Source: Oscillospiraceae bacterium (GTDB lineage: Bacteria > Bacillota > Clostridia > Oscillospirales > Ruminococcaceae). Taken from it: a stretch of DNA of 43,229 nucleotides. Position numbers and translations under genes: made by a program. Shown here in pieces: positions 8,716 through 17,552 of this stretch (position 1 is its first letter; every line of letters begins with the position of its first letter). The stretch lies in NCBI GenBank assembly GCA_020024475.1, contig JAHHTS010000010.1:1-43229 (forward strand). The letters run 5' to 3'. The notes under the pieces are model-generated. The model was not told the origin of the DNA. It did not search any database and saw only the letters and a program-made list of their open reading frames with translations.

Positions 8716-9692
8716 TATTCTATACCCTCAATTCTATCCATAATACTGATTGTATATAAATCTTTTTCATAAGAATATTTTGCTTCTTCTTTGCCATCCA
8801 CAACAGCAAGGAAATTCTGCATTTCATCAACATATGCATTTTCAACAATATTGTCGGAGTAACGACTATCATGTTCAAATGATTCATATGTATTGATAAA
8901 TTCTTTTTCTTTTGTTTGGTTATTGAATTTCCAAAGAGCTTTTGGATTTCCCTCCCAAAAAAGATGTAAACCTTCGCCAAATACCTCAAGATTTCTTACA
9001 GCTTTTGGACAAACAACATCTACAGCAATAACACCTTTTGTTCCGTCATCATGCGTAAGTGTAATAAAAAATCTATCAGGGAAATCAACATCAAGATCAG
9101 TGAGCTTATCAGCTGTTGAATAAACATCTTTTATTTTACCGAATGTTTCTATAATCCAAGGCATTTCAATACCAAAAAGTTCACGACAACCATTGGTGCG
9201 TTTATTACTTACAAAAAAGTTTTTATAACTTTCCCAAGGGTGCCAATCTGGTAGATATTGCCCCACATGATAAATATAACTTATTGGTTTATCAAAATTT
9301 TTAACCTCGTTCATTATAAAATTGATTTCGCCTCTATACAGCATTGTACTTGAAAGGAAAAGAACAGTTTTGTTTTCTTTTGCCAAACCCATCAATTCTT
9401 CATAGCCATCTTTTACAAGATTAAGTTCTGTAAATGTATTTATTTTATTTTCAAGCAGCTCTTTGATAATAGAATAATGTGAAAGTGGTGCTGTACATAC
9501 AAAAGCTACATCTGGTTTTTCTTTTGCAGCCTCTATAATAGAAGAAAAAGTTTTAAATCCCATTTCTTCAACTTGACTTCGACGTTCTGGATTTGTATCA
9601 ACACCGATAACTTCTGCATTTGGGTTGATTCCTTTAAGAAGACGAATTCGTCTTTTACCCATAGAGCCTAGACCTACTATAAGTGCTTTCAT
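8715..9692 (-). CDS. Gfo/Idh/MocA family oxidoreductase
   Basis: A 325-residue protein with an N-terminal Rossmann motif GLGSMGKRRIRLL (residues 6-18), a CTAPLSHYSI stretch in the nucleotide-binding domain, and a C-terminal substrate domain. It is related to but clearly different from the following gene. Where the family normally shows EKP, this protein has TELNLVKDGYEEL, so the catalytic lysine motif is not obvious and its activity may differ. The start at 9692 is set by AAGGAG 6 nt upstream; the frame is open to 9713 but those codons overlap the preceding gene. It lies 10 nt after NeuC and couples to the next gene by a 1-nt overlap. Predicted role: a redox step in nonulosonic acid or precursor synthesis, by context only. 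Confidence 0.75.
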   Translation of the reverse strand: MKALIVGLGSMGKRRIRLLKGINPNAEVIGVDTNPERRSQVEEMGFKTFSSIIEAAKEKPDVAFVCTAPLSHYSIIKELLENKINTFTELNLVKDGYEELMGLAKENKTVLFLSSTMLYRGEINFIMNEVKNFDKPISYIYHVGQYLPDWHPWESYKNFFVSNKRTNGCRELFGIEMPWIIETFGKIKDVYSTADKLTDLDVDFPDRFFITLTHDDGTKGVIAVDVVCPKAVRNLEVFGEGLHLFWEGNPKALWKFNNQTKEKEFINTYESFEHDSRYSDNIVENAYVDEMQNFLAVVDGKEEAKYSYEKDLYTISIMDRIEGIE

Positions 9693-9702
9693 AGTTTTCT
9701 CC

Positions 9703-10860
9703 TTATAAATCATAAAATGTTTTTACCGTAGAATGTTCCCCGTAGACATACTCAGTTATAACTTGTTCAATTTTTTCGCTAGTTAAAAAGCCTGCATAAT
9801 ATGGATTGGTCACATGCTTACAACTTTTTCTAAATTCTTCTGACAAACCTTTTTGTATTCCGTCTAATATACTTTCTGTTTCTCCAGTTGTTTGAATAAC
9901 ATTTTCAGCAATAAAGCGTCCTTTCTGTCTATCGCCTATATTTACAGTGGGAGTGCCAAAAGCAGGTGTTTCTACAACCCCTGATGAAGAGTTACCTATA
10001 ACAAGTGAGGTATACTTCATTGCAGACAAATATCTTTTAAGTCCAAGCGAGAAAAATGCTTTGGCTCTGCTAGAATTTTTTGTGCAATATTCATCAATCA
10101 TCCGATTAAGCTTTTCTCCACCTGCATCGGCGTTTGACTTTGTAAAAATCAAATTTATATTAGTTTTGTCCAATGCTTTCAATAGCTTTAGCATTTCCTC
10201 TTCGGGTTCAGAATTTTTCTGCGTTTCTGGGTGATATGTAATTAGCATAAATGGCTCTAGATTTTTAAATTCTAAGCTGTTCTCCAATTCTTCGATACTC
10301 ATAAGCATAACATTATGAATATTTTCATTTCCTAATCCGCCAACATTAAATACAGTATCAGGTTGCTCTCCTAACTGTATAATCCTTTTTGCACTATCAG
10401 CACAAGATGCAAAATGTAAATTAGACATTTTTGTTATACAATGGCGATAAAAGTCGTCTTTAGCACCTACAGTTATATCTCCACCACTTATATGAGCAAC
10501 TGGAATTGACAATGTAGCTGCTGCTGTTACAACTGCAAAAATCTCATATCTATCCCCTAATATAACTAGCATATCTGGCGTATCTTTTTTAAAAAGTTCA
10601 CTAAAAGATTGTATAGTATAAGCAATAGTCTGTGCGGTTTCATATTGACCAGACCCAAATTTCATAATATCCACTCTATATGAAATGGGAAAACCATCTT
10701 GTTCTATTTCTTGTATTGTATTTCCAAATTTATCCAAAAGATGAGTTCCTGTTGCTACAAGGCATAATTCAAGGCTTTCGCTGTCATTTATTCGTTTAAT
10801 CAATGGGCGTAATAATCCGTAGTCTGCGCGTGTTGATGTGACAACCATAATTTTTTTCAT
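9703..10860 (-). CDS. UDP/GDP-sugar 2-epimerase, hydrolysing (NeuC/LegG type)
   Basis: Cytoplasmic enzyme that epimerises C2 and hydrolyses a nucleotide-activated N-acetylated sugar, yielding the free ManNAc-type hexose for NeuB. The start (VVTSTRADYGLLRPLI) is diagnostic of NeuC-family hydrolysing epimerases. GDRYEIFAVVTAAATL and IPVAHISGGDITVGAKDD carry the family's conserved acidic and His residues, and IGNSSSGVVETPAFGTPTVNIG is the nucleotide-binding segment. Length 385 residues is normal. It follows NeuB by 18 nt. In the legionaminic route (LegG) the substrate would be a 2,4-diacetamido-6-deoxy sugar nucleotide; that choice over UDP-GlcNAc is inferred from LegB/LegC in the locus. Confidence 0.9.
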   Translation of the reverse strand: MKKIMVVTSTRADYGLLRPLIKRINDSESLELCLVATGTHLLDKFGNTIQEIEQDGFPISYRVDIMKFGSGQYETAQTIAYTIQSFSELFKKDTPDMLVILGDRYEIFAVVTAAATLSIPVAHISGGDITVGAKDDFYRHCITKMSNLHFASCADSAKRIIQLGEQPDTVFNVGGLGNENIHNVMLMSIEELENSLEFKNLEPFMLITYHPETQKNSEPEEEMLKLLKALDKTNINLIFTKSNADAGGEKLNRMIDEYCTKNSSRAKAFFSLGLKRYLSAMKYTSLVIGNSSSGVVETPAFGTPTVNIGDRQKGRFIAENVIQTTGETESILDGIQKGLSEEFRKSCKHVTNPYYAGFLTSEKIEQVITEYVYGEHSTVKTFYDL

Positions 10861-10878
10861 ATATCTACTCGCTTGTAT

Positions 10879-11874
10879 TTAAAGTTCTATAAGTTCATCT
10901 AATGAAAAATCTCGTTTTGCTGTTTTTCCTAAAACTTCATACCAACGCATTGGACTTATTCCATTTCCAGGTCGTTTTACAGTAATATTGTCTACTGAAT
11001 AAACTTCACCGGCTTTAATAGGAACTTTTGCCACAATGCTTTTTCTGGCAACAGCTTTATTTTTAGCTTCGCTTTCCGTGACCTTCTTAACACCATCTCC
11101 AAGTGCTACTTCTGTATTTCTTATAGCTTTAACGAGTGCCTTGAGCTCTTCTGGATTCATTGAAGCCTGATGATCAGGGCCTTCCATACTTTTATCTAGT
11201 GTGAAATGTTTCTCCACAACTGTTGCACCCAGTGCTACTGCAGCAAGTGGTGCTTCAAGACCGAGGGTATGATCTGAATAACCAACTTTTGTTGCAAAAT
11301 TTTCTTTTATATCAAGCATGGCCCTTACATTTGCATCTTTTAATGGAGTTGGGTATTCAGTATTGCAGTGAAGAATTGTAATTTCTCCTGCGCCATTTTT
11401 TTTAAGAATTTCAAGAGCATCTTTAATTTCACTTTTTTCGCACATACCTGTTGACATAACAATAGGTTTATGAAGTTTTGCAACTTTTTCAAGATATGGA
11501 AGATTTGTAACCTCACCTGATGGAATTTTCCATATAGGCATATCCATTTCTGCTAGAAAATCAATTGAATCCATATCAAATGGTGTTGAAAGATATTTTA
11601 TTCCGATTGAATCGCAATATTTTTTTAATTCTCTATGAGCATCAAAACCAAAGTGAATTTTTTTAACCATTTCTAGTTGACTTTCAGCCTCACCTGTTGT
11701 ATCTTTCTGATACTCTGCTTTGGGTGCAAAACGGCTGATAACAAGTTCTGGAACTGCTGTTTGATATTTTACAATATCTGCACCTGCTTCTTTAGCTACA
11801 TCTGCCATTTTTTTTGCAAGTTCCAGAGAACCGTTATGGTTTACACCTGCTTCTGCTATGATTAACACTGACAT
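10879..11874 (-). CDS. Nonulosonate (sialic/legionaminic acid) synthase, NeuB/LegI type
   Basis: Condenses phosphoenolpyruvate with a six-carbon N-acylated sugar to make a nine-carbon acid. Residues 1-240 form the TIM-barrel NeuB domain: IIAEAGVNHNGSLELAKKM at the start, KYQTA, PSGEVTNLPYLE, YSDHTLG and EKHFTLDKSMEGPDHQ, which together carry the PEP and metal ligands. Residues about 275-331 form the C-terminal SAF (antifreeze-like) domain. The 331 residues match the family. The start is set by AAGGAG 7 nt upstream. It is the first gene after an intrinsic terminator (11996-12022), so it may head a separate transcription unit. LegI or NeuB cannot be separated by motif; the neighbours favour legionaminic type. 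Confidence 0.92.
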   Translation of the reverse strand: MSVLIIAEAGVNHNGSLELAKKMADVAKEAGADIVKYQTAVPELVISRFAPKAEYQKDTTGEAESQLEMVKKIHFGFDAHRELKKYCDSIGIKYLSTPFDMDSIDFLAEMDMPIWKIPSGEVTNLPYLEKVAKLHKPIVMSTGMCEKSEIKDALEILKKNGAGEITILHCNTEYPTPLKDANVRAMLDIKENFATKVGYSDHTLGLEAPLAAVALGATVVEKHFTLDKSMEGPDHQASMNPEELKALVKAIRNTEVALGDGVKKVTESEAKNKAVARKSIVAKVPIKAGEVYSVDNITVKRPGNGISPMRWYEVLGKTAKRDFSLDELIEL

Positions 11875-11995
11875 AGAATTTCTCCTTATTGTTTTATTTC
11901 CATAATTGGTTTTATTTTAGCACATTTATAATACAATAAAAAGCATTATTATTAAACTTTTTTATTAACAATGTTAAAAATAATATAAAAAACTA

Positions 11996-12022
11996 AAAAG
12001 CGACTGTTTTTCAGTCGCTTTT
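11996..12022 (-). terminator. Intrinsic terminator splitting the glycan locus (after the ptmE-like gene)
   Basis: The stem AAAAGCGACTG/CAGTCGCTTTT with a 5-nt loop, followed on the minus strand by TTTTTAGTTTTTT, lies 10 nt after the stop of the CBS-nucleotidyltransferase gene and 120 nt before the NeuB start. Confidence 0.85.
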
Positions 12023-12031
12023 ACATATATT

Positions 12032-13078
12032 TTAATTATTTTCAAGTCTTCTTCGCATCGACTCTAATTCTTCTAATTGGCCCATATCCATCCAACTATC
12101 TTCACTTACTGGATAAACCCCAACTTTAAATCCATTTTTCCTATATTTTTCCATAATTTCAGGGAAAGATATTGACTTATTATTTTCAAGCTCTTCAATA
12201 ATTCTTTCATCAACAAGGTACATACCCGTATTTGTAAGAAAATTCATTGTAGGTTTTTCAGTAACACTTTCGATTTCGCCCTCTTCATTGAGATTGAATA
12301 CGCCATAAGGAATTGTAACATGTTTTAAAGCGCAAACCACAGTTATAAGGTTTCCATTTTTTTTATGAAATCTGTAAATATCATTGTAGTCTGCTTCGAT
12401 AAGTACATCGCAATTTGTTAGAAAAAATGGGGTATTTATTTTACCTTTTAATAGCGATAAACCTCCACCAGTTCCAAGAAAAACTTCTTCCTCAACAAAA
12501 TCAACACTATAATCTTTATCTACAAGTTCATTAAAGTATGCTTTTATCATATTTTTCTTATGATTAACAATCATCTTGTAATCTTTACAGCCAAATGCCT
12601 TAAATCTATCTATAATATGTTCAACAATTGGCTTTTCACCTACAGGTATAAGAGGCTTTGGAAGGATTTTAGTATATGGATACAATCTTGTTCCGAGGCC
12701 ACCCGCCATAATGACAACTGGTAAATTTAAAGCACTATTTACTGTTATACTGCTTTCGTCAAGAAACACCACATCTGCTATCTTACCATCTTTATTTAGC
12801 AAAGGAATTGCCGAAATAGATTGTTGTATCATCTCAGTAGAAGCCTGGCTACGCTGACTGACAGAAAGTGCATGAAAATTATAGTTTGCCATCTCGCCCA
12901 CTTTTGCATCTAATTTTCCACCGTGAAGAATGTGTCTTCGCACATCACCATCTGTAAGCACTGCTTTCAATTTAAAATCTGGTGCAACAAATAAAATTTT
13001 TTTTCCTACCTCATTAAGTTTCTGCATTGCATCAATAACTGTAATGTCTTCACTTATGATTAAATCGTCTATAAGCAT
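12032..13078 (-). CDS. CBS-domain sugar-1-phosphate nucleotidyltransferase (PtmE type)
   Basis: Residues 1-110 form a CBS-domain pair (an LTDGDVRRHIL stretch in the first, AIPLLNKDGKIADVVFLDE in the second). Residues 118-348 form a nucleotidyltransferase with the AGGLGTRL signature (125-132) and LPKPLIPVGEKPIVEHII. This order is that of Campylobacter PtmE, reported to make GDP-glucosamine from GlcN-1-P, the activated start of the legionaminic pathway. CBS domains usually bind adenosyl ligands, so allosteric control is plausible. It lies 28 nt downstream of the LegC-like gene with GGGAG as ribosome binding site. The nucleotide specificity (GTP) is inferred from the family and context. Alternative: another hexose-1-P uridylyl- or guanylyltransferase. 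Confidence 0.85.
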   Translation of the reverse strand: MLIDDLIISEDITVIDAMQKLNEVGKKILFVAPDFKLKAVLTDGDVRRHILHGGKLDAKVGEMANYNFHALSVSQRSQASTEMIQQSISAIPLLNKDGKIADVVFLDESSITVNSALNLPVVIMAGGLGTRLYPYTKILPKPLIPVGEKPIVEHIIDRFKAFGCKDYKMIVNHKKNMIKAYFNELVDKDYSVDFVEEEVFLGTGGGLSLLKGKINTPFFLTNCDVLIEADYNDIYRFHKKNGNLITVVCALKHVTIPYGVFNLNEEGEIESVTEKPTMNFLTNTGMYLVDERIIEELENNKSISFPEIMEKYRKNGFKVGVYPVSEDSWMDMGQLEELESMRRRLENN

Positions 13079-13105
13079 AGGGATTCTCCCGTGTTCTAAC
13101 TAAAT

Positions 13106-14287
13106 TTATTTTGTCAAATCCAAAATTTCTTCACAAACTCTTTTAACATCCTCTTCAGTTAGATTTGAAGAACATGGTATATTGACAATTTTGCCTACAT
13201 AATCTCTGGCATTTGTCAAAGGCATACACTGACTATTTTTGTAAGGAGCCTGGTCCGGATTAAGCAGCCAAATTGGTCTTGACTGAATTTTTCTTTCTGC
13301 AAGTCCTTCAATCAATTCATTTCTTGTAATTGTACAATTATCAAGATACAACTGATAGAACCACATACTTGAGCGAATACCAGGTGTGTAGTCAATCATT
13401 TTCAATCCATTTTTACCATCAAGAAGTTCTTTATATAATTTATAGTTTTTATTTTTAGTCTCAACAAATTTTTCAAGGTTTTCAAGCTGGGCAAGACCTA
13501 ATGCAGCAGCGATATTATTCATACGATAATTATAACCAACTTCTGTATGAATAAACAAAAGATTATCTTCTTTTTTGCTCATATCCTGTGCTTCTTCTGA
13601 TAAAATAGCCATATGATGTCTTGTCTGTTCATCATGGCATATAGCCATACCGCCAGCACCAGTTGTCATAACTTTATTGCCGTTAAATGACAATGCACCA
13701 TAATGACCTATTGTACCTAGATGATGTCCCTTATACTTACCTTCTGTTACAAATGTGCCAACGCTCTCTGTTGCATCTTCTAAAACAAACAAATTATATT
13801 TTTCAGCAATTTCCATAAGTCGTTCCATATTTGCCATATTACCGAAAACATGAACAGGAATCATACCTTTAACATGTGCACCTGTTGTTTTATTAATAAG
13901 TTTTCCATCTTTCATTTCACAATAGTTGTCAATAAAATACTGAACACTATCAGGATCCATACAAAAATACTTATCACAGTCTACAAAAACCGGTTCCGCA
14001 CCGCAAAAGCGAATTGGATTGACTGCCGCAATAAAAGTAAGAGCTGCCGCAATAACTTCATCGCCAGGGCCGATACCAGAATCAATTAAAGCAAGATGAA
14101 GTGCAGATGTACCACTATTTGTTGCGACTGTATATTCTGTGCCCATGTAATCAGCCATTGCTTTTTCGAATTTTGGAATTAATGGGCCTGCAGTTGAAAC
14201 CCATGTGGAAGAAATTGCTTCGCTTACATATTTTTCTTCATTTCCTGGGAAATTAGGAACTGAAATAGGAATAAATTTTTTGTCCAT
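13106..14287 (-). CDS. PLP aminotransferase, LegC family (DegT/DnrJ/EryC1)
   Basis: Transfers an amino group from glutamate to the 4-keto group of a nucleotide 4-keto-6-deoxy-hexosamine. The opening FIPISVPNFPGNEEKYVSEA with TWVSTAG is, to my recognition, characteristic of the LegC subgroup. The PLP Schiff-base lysine is Lys205 in SFNGNK; the ring-contact Asp171 is in LEDATES, and TNSGTSALHLA (57-67) binds the phosphate. At 393 residues it has normal length. AGGAG supports the ATG. It follows the second two-TM gene by 81 nt, in which a TATAAT box is visible but no good -35, so an internal promoter is possible. Its partner dehydratase LegB is the first gene of the same unit. Confidence 0.88.
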   Translation of the reverse strand: MDKKFIPISVPNFPGNEEKYVSEAISSTWVSTAGPLIPKFEKAMADYMGTEYTVATNSGTSALHLALIDSGIGPGDEVIAAALTFIAAVNPIRFCGAEPVFVDCDKYFCMDPDSVQYFIDNYCEMKDGKLINKTTGAHVKGMIPVHVFGNMANMERLMEIAEKYNLFVLEDATESVGTFVTEGKYKGHHLGTIGHYGALSFNGNKVMTTGAGGMAICHDEQTRHHMAILSEEAQDMSKKEDNLLFIHTEVGYNYRMNNIAAALGLAQLENLEKFVETKNKNYKLYKELLDGKNGLKMIDYTPGIRSSMWFYQLYLDNCTITRNELIEGLAERKIQSRPIWLLNPDQAPYKNSQCMPLTNARDYVGKIVNIPCSSNLTEEDVKRVCEEILDLTK

Positions 14288-14368
14288 TTATATTCTCCTG
14301 ATTAAAATTAGTTTAATTTTTGTATTATAGTATATAATTATACAACTAATTTGTTAAATTTTATATAG

Positions 14369-14971
14369 TTATTCATTATTTTTTATTAAAATTTCGAAAA
14401 CAAGTTTTATTATTGATGATATGACTCCGGAATAAATAATAAATTTTAATACAATATCAGGCGTAATTGTTAAAAAACTGTTTAAAGGTTCATATTCATT
14501 CAATACGAATACACCGAATTTGAGTTTATTTCCCCGATAAATAGTAGGGTCTATTCTTAATTCTGAAATATTTTTACAATCAATTTTCGCTTTAAACCAG
14601 TGTGGAGATCCTTCTATTGGATTTGCCCATACTCTATTTTTTTCATTATATTCCTGGTTAGAATCTGTTTTAAAATATACCATTATCTCACCTGGATAAG
14701 TATAATATTCCATGTAAAACTTTATACTGCATACTTCGCCAGGATTTTTAATAATAATTTTAGGGTCATTATCGGTCGCTTGATAATATCCATCATCAAT
14801 GTATTTAAGTGCATCAGTTTCTAAAGAATCAATCATGTATGTTTTTGAAACATATTTTTCAAAAATCGATTTTGAATTAAAATAATTTTCCAAAGATCCA
14901 ATTAAAAATAATATTATGACGATATTAATACTTATAAATAGAATCTGAGCATCTTTGATTTTTTTAATCAA
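14369..14971 (-). CDS. Two-TM protein with external beta-rich domain, copy B (unknown family)
   Basis: 200 residues: TM helix at about 9-27, an outside domain rich in beta strands (about 55-160), and a second TM helix at about 172-195. It is a clear paralogue of the protein at 16935-17552; both share TDNDPKIII-like, IxFYMExxxxPGE, and RIDPTxYRGNxxKFG motifs. The RIDP...G pattern recalls jelly-roll domains seen on bacterial glycosyltransferases, which is only suggestive. The start is taken as TTG at 14971, not GTG at 14983: GAGGT sits at the right distance from TTG, and the TTGATTAA overlap with the upstream stop mirrors the ATGCTTAA overlap of the paralogous pair. Function unknown; probably works with the membrane protein it is coupled to. 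Confidence 0.7.
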   Translation of the reverse strand: MIKKIKDAQILFISINIVIILFLIGSLENYFNSKSIFEKYVSKTYMIDSLETDALKYIDDGYYQATDNDPKIIIKNPGEVCSIKFYMEYYTYPGEIMVYFKTDSNQEYNEKNRVWANPIEGSPHWFKAKIDCKNISELRIDPTIYRGNKLKFGVFVLNEYEPLNSFLTITPDIVLKFIIYSGVISSIIKLVFEILIKNNE

Positions 14972-16895
14972 TTTGTGCCACACCTCTCTTTACAAGATGA
15001 AATTTCATCATGTCATTTTTGTAATCTACTTTATAACAAGCAATCTCATTCCCACCTATACCATACATAGGCTCATCGAACAGTTCACCAAAATCATCTT
15101 CGAAAATTTTGCTTGCTGTATCAATTACTACATGAGTTACACCATAGTCAATAAAACGATCATATAATTCTTTTTGCCGTTTTTCCTTGTCGCCTTCAAA
15201 TTTTAATCCCTGGTTAGGAATAATGTATGTATTTGACAATTCAAATGTGTAGGTAAACCATCTTTCACCGCTGTCATCACCGCAATAAAAATAAACCACA
15301 TCATCGCTATTTAATTTATCTTTTATTATTTCTGTTTTAGCACTAATTGCTTTTCTCGCTCCATACATATTATCATTAATCCCTATAAACATATTTTCGG
15401 GCTTAACATAGTAACTAAATGTCATTAGCATGCAACAACCAAACCCTATTATCGCAGATTGTGACAATTTCTTTTTACCATTTTTTGATGAATAATATAA
15501 ATTGAAAAGTGCCATATTCATCCATCCTATATAATATGTATATATATATCGTTCATAACTTGCTAAAGAGTATGCCTCATTTCCAAAAACATATACATAA
15601 AGTAACAAATGGAATATATAGTATCCTACAAATCCTATAAAACTTGTAATATACATTGCTAAACATCTTTTTTTTCCTATTTTATCAGATAATAGAAACG
15701 AAACTATAAACAAGATGGTAATCATAAAAATTACCACTATCCCCCGCCCTATCATAGAAACTTTCACATCAAAAAGTGCTGTAATAAATCTTCTTTCTAA
15801 ATAAGCGAACTTTTCTGTTTGTGGGCCTAACAATAGCTCTTTAAGTCCATTAACCACAATACCGACCATACTCATTTCACCTGATCCACCCACATCACTA
15901 CGATCCGTTGAAAGAACTCGGCTCATATGAAAACTCCAAGCGAAAAATGATCCAAATGTAACAATCAGCATACTTAAAGTAGAACAAAATTTTGCAATAA
16001 TGCCTTTAAGTTTGAAGAATGTATACTCTTTTTTCCCTACAAGCATATCTACAAAAATTACAAATACTGCTATACAGCTTAAAGCAAATCCCATATCTTT
16101 TATAAATGACAAGAACATAATAATTGGGAGTATTTGAAATATATCGATACCGTTATTTTTATCAGAAAAAAAGTATATAGCTATAACTCCGCTGAAAACC
16201 ATAGCAAGAGGTGTATCCGCGTAAAGGCTAATATACATAGGCTCCATAAAACCTTGCAAAAATCTTACTGCAAAAAAATAAGGAGTTATAAAACCAATCA
16301 AAAAAGTAAAAAAAGCACTATTCCAATCTTTCTTTTCAAATACAGATGTAAACGCACAAAAACAAGCGAAAAACATTACATCGTATGCAAAAAAACACAT
16401 CCACTCTGAAAATGCAGGGGTAAACCACTGAAAAAAATAAGTCAATATTGGCAATGCTGGAGGATATGACTTGCCTAATATACTAGATTTAAAATATGTG
16501 TAAAGCGTATCATGCTCTTTAAGCAATTTCCGACTCATACCCCAAAAAGAATACTCATCCCACTGATGAATTAATGGCTTTTTACAACTCAAAAATATAA
16601 GCATCAAAATACTTGAAATAGCAAAAAGGGTCACTCCGGGTGTAAAAAAGCCACTTATTTTTTGTTTTATATTATTTTTATTTTTATAAACTGATATACT
16701 GAATGTAATAATTGATATAAAATACGCAGTGTAAACGCCATATCTCAAAGCGCCAAAAATAGCTCCAACTATAACAATATCAATTATTAAAGACAATGAA
16801 ATTAGCGGTGTACTAGCTGGTCTTAGATTTGCACAAGAGTATATTGAAAAAGCCAATATCATTACAGCAACGAGGCCTAAAATACAATTAAGCAT
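14964..16895 (-). CDS. GT-C-like polytopic membrane protein, copy B
   Basis: 643 residues with about 11-13 TM helices, then a soluble C-terminal domain of about 110 residues (from DDVVYFYCGDDSGERW). The first large outside loop carries WDEYSFWGM (112-120), an acidic motif placed as in GT-C-fold glycosyltransferases that use lipid-phosphate sugars at the outer membrane face. It is homologous along its length to the protein at 17545-19494, and the first 120 residues align without gaps. No named family is recognised. AAGGAT precedes the ATG. Its 3' end overlaps the start of the two-TM gene by 8 nt, suggesting translational coupling and a 1:1 complex. Likely role: transfer or polymerisation of a sugar in the nonulosonic-acid glycan; inferred. 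Confidence 0.75.
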   Translation of the reverse strand: MLNCILGLVAVMILAFSIYSCANLRPASTPLISLSLIIDIVIVGAIFGALRYGVYTAYFISIITFSISVYKNKNNIKQKISGFFTPGVTLFAISSILMLIFLSCKKPLIHQWDEYSFWGMSRKLLKEHDTLYTYFKSSILGKSYPPALPILTYFFQWFTPAFSEWMCFFAYDVMFFACFCAFTSVFEKKDWNSAFFTFLIGFITPYFFAVRFLQGFMEPMYISLYADTPLAMVFSGVIAIYFFSDKNNGIDIFQILPIIMFLSFIKDMGFALSCIAVFVIFVDMLVGKKEYTFFKLKGIIAKFCSTLSMLIVTFGSFFAWSFHMSRVLSTDRSDVGGSGEMSMVGIVVNGLKELLLGPQTEKFAYLERRFITALFDVKVSMIGRGIVVIFMITILFIVSFLLSDKIGKKRCLAMYITSFIGFVGYYIFHLLLYVYVFGNEAYSLASYERYIYTYYIGWMNMALFNLYYSSKNGKKKLSQSAIIGFGCCMLMTFSYYVKPENMFIGINDNMYGARKAISAKTEIIKDKLNSDDVVYFYCGDDSGERWFTYTFELSNTYIIPNQGLKFEGDKEKRQKELYDRFIDYGVTHVVIDTASKIFEDDFGELFDEPMYGIGGNEIACYKVDYKNDMMKFHLVKRGVAQID

Positions 16896-16934
16896 TCATC
16901 ATCATCCTTTCAGTTAATTTTAATAAATCTATTT

Positions 16935-17552
16935 TTAGTCAAAATTTCTTGTTAAAATTTCAACTATAAATTTGATAATAGAACTAATTAGCCCAGTATA
17001 AACAATAAAATTAAATACTGTACCGTATGAAATTTCAAAATAGCCAATAAACGACATTTCTTCATTAAATATAAAATCTCCAAATTTAATTATATTCCCC
17101 CGATACATTGTAGGGTCTATCCTTATCGAAGTTACATTTTTCATATTCATATCAATACAGTACCAGTTTTTCTCACCTTGTACAGGTATTGCCCAAATTC
17201 TTTTTCTTTCAGAAAATCCTGCATCTCCTTCTTCAGTGTAATACATTGTCATTTCACCGGGAAACATACTGCTTTCCATATAAAAATATATACTAGTAAT
17301 TTTTTGTTTTTCTTCAATAATCATTTTAGGGTCATTATCGGTGGTTTGCCATTCGCCATTTTCAAGCTTTTTCATTCCATCACAGAAGAAATCGTCTACT
17401 GTAAGCCTTTTCTCTATAAGACTACCATTTTTTCTTGATACTGATTCGACTACAAACTGTGCAATTCCATTAAAAATAAACAAGACGATTAACGAAATTG
17501 ATGTAAATACTATTATCTTTTTGGAAGTTATTGTTTTAGCTTTATTAAGCAT
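16935..17552 (-). CDS. Two-TM protein with external beta-rich domain, copy A (unknown family)
   Basis: 205 residues: TM helix at about 13-30, outside domain with TDNDPK (71-76), IYFYMESSMFPGE (88-100), RIDPTMYRGN (144-153), then a C-terminal TM helix (about 177-200) ending in basic residues. It is paralogous to the protein at 14369-14971. GGAGGT lies inside the last codons of the upstream gene, 10 nt before the ATG, and the overlap ATGCTTAA joins start and upstream stop. The next module starts 40 nt downstream. No enzyme motif is evident; carbohydrate binding or a scaffold or regulatory role for the adjoining GT-C-like protein are the options. Function is unknown. Confidence 0.75.
   Translation of the reverse strand: MLNKAKTITSKKIIVFTSISLIVLFIFNGIAQFVVESVSRKNGSLIEKRLTVDDFFCDGMKKLENGEWQTTDNDPKMIIEEKQKITSIYFYMESSMFPGEMTMYYTEEGDAGFSERKRIWAIPVQGEKNWYCIDMNMKNVTSIRIDPTMYRGNIIKFGDFIFNEEMSFIGYFEISYGTVFNFIVYTGLISSIIKFIVEILTRNFD

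Noticed and set aside
14288..14368. Internal promoter before the LegC gene
   Set aside because: A perfect TATAAT is present on the minus strand, but no -35 box at 16-18 bp; kept only as a possibility.
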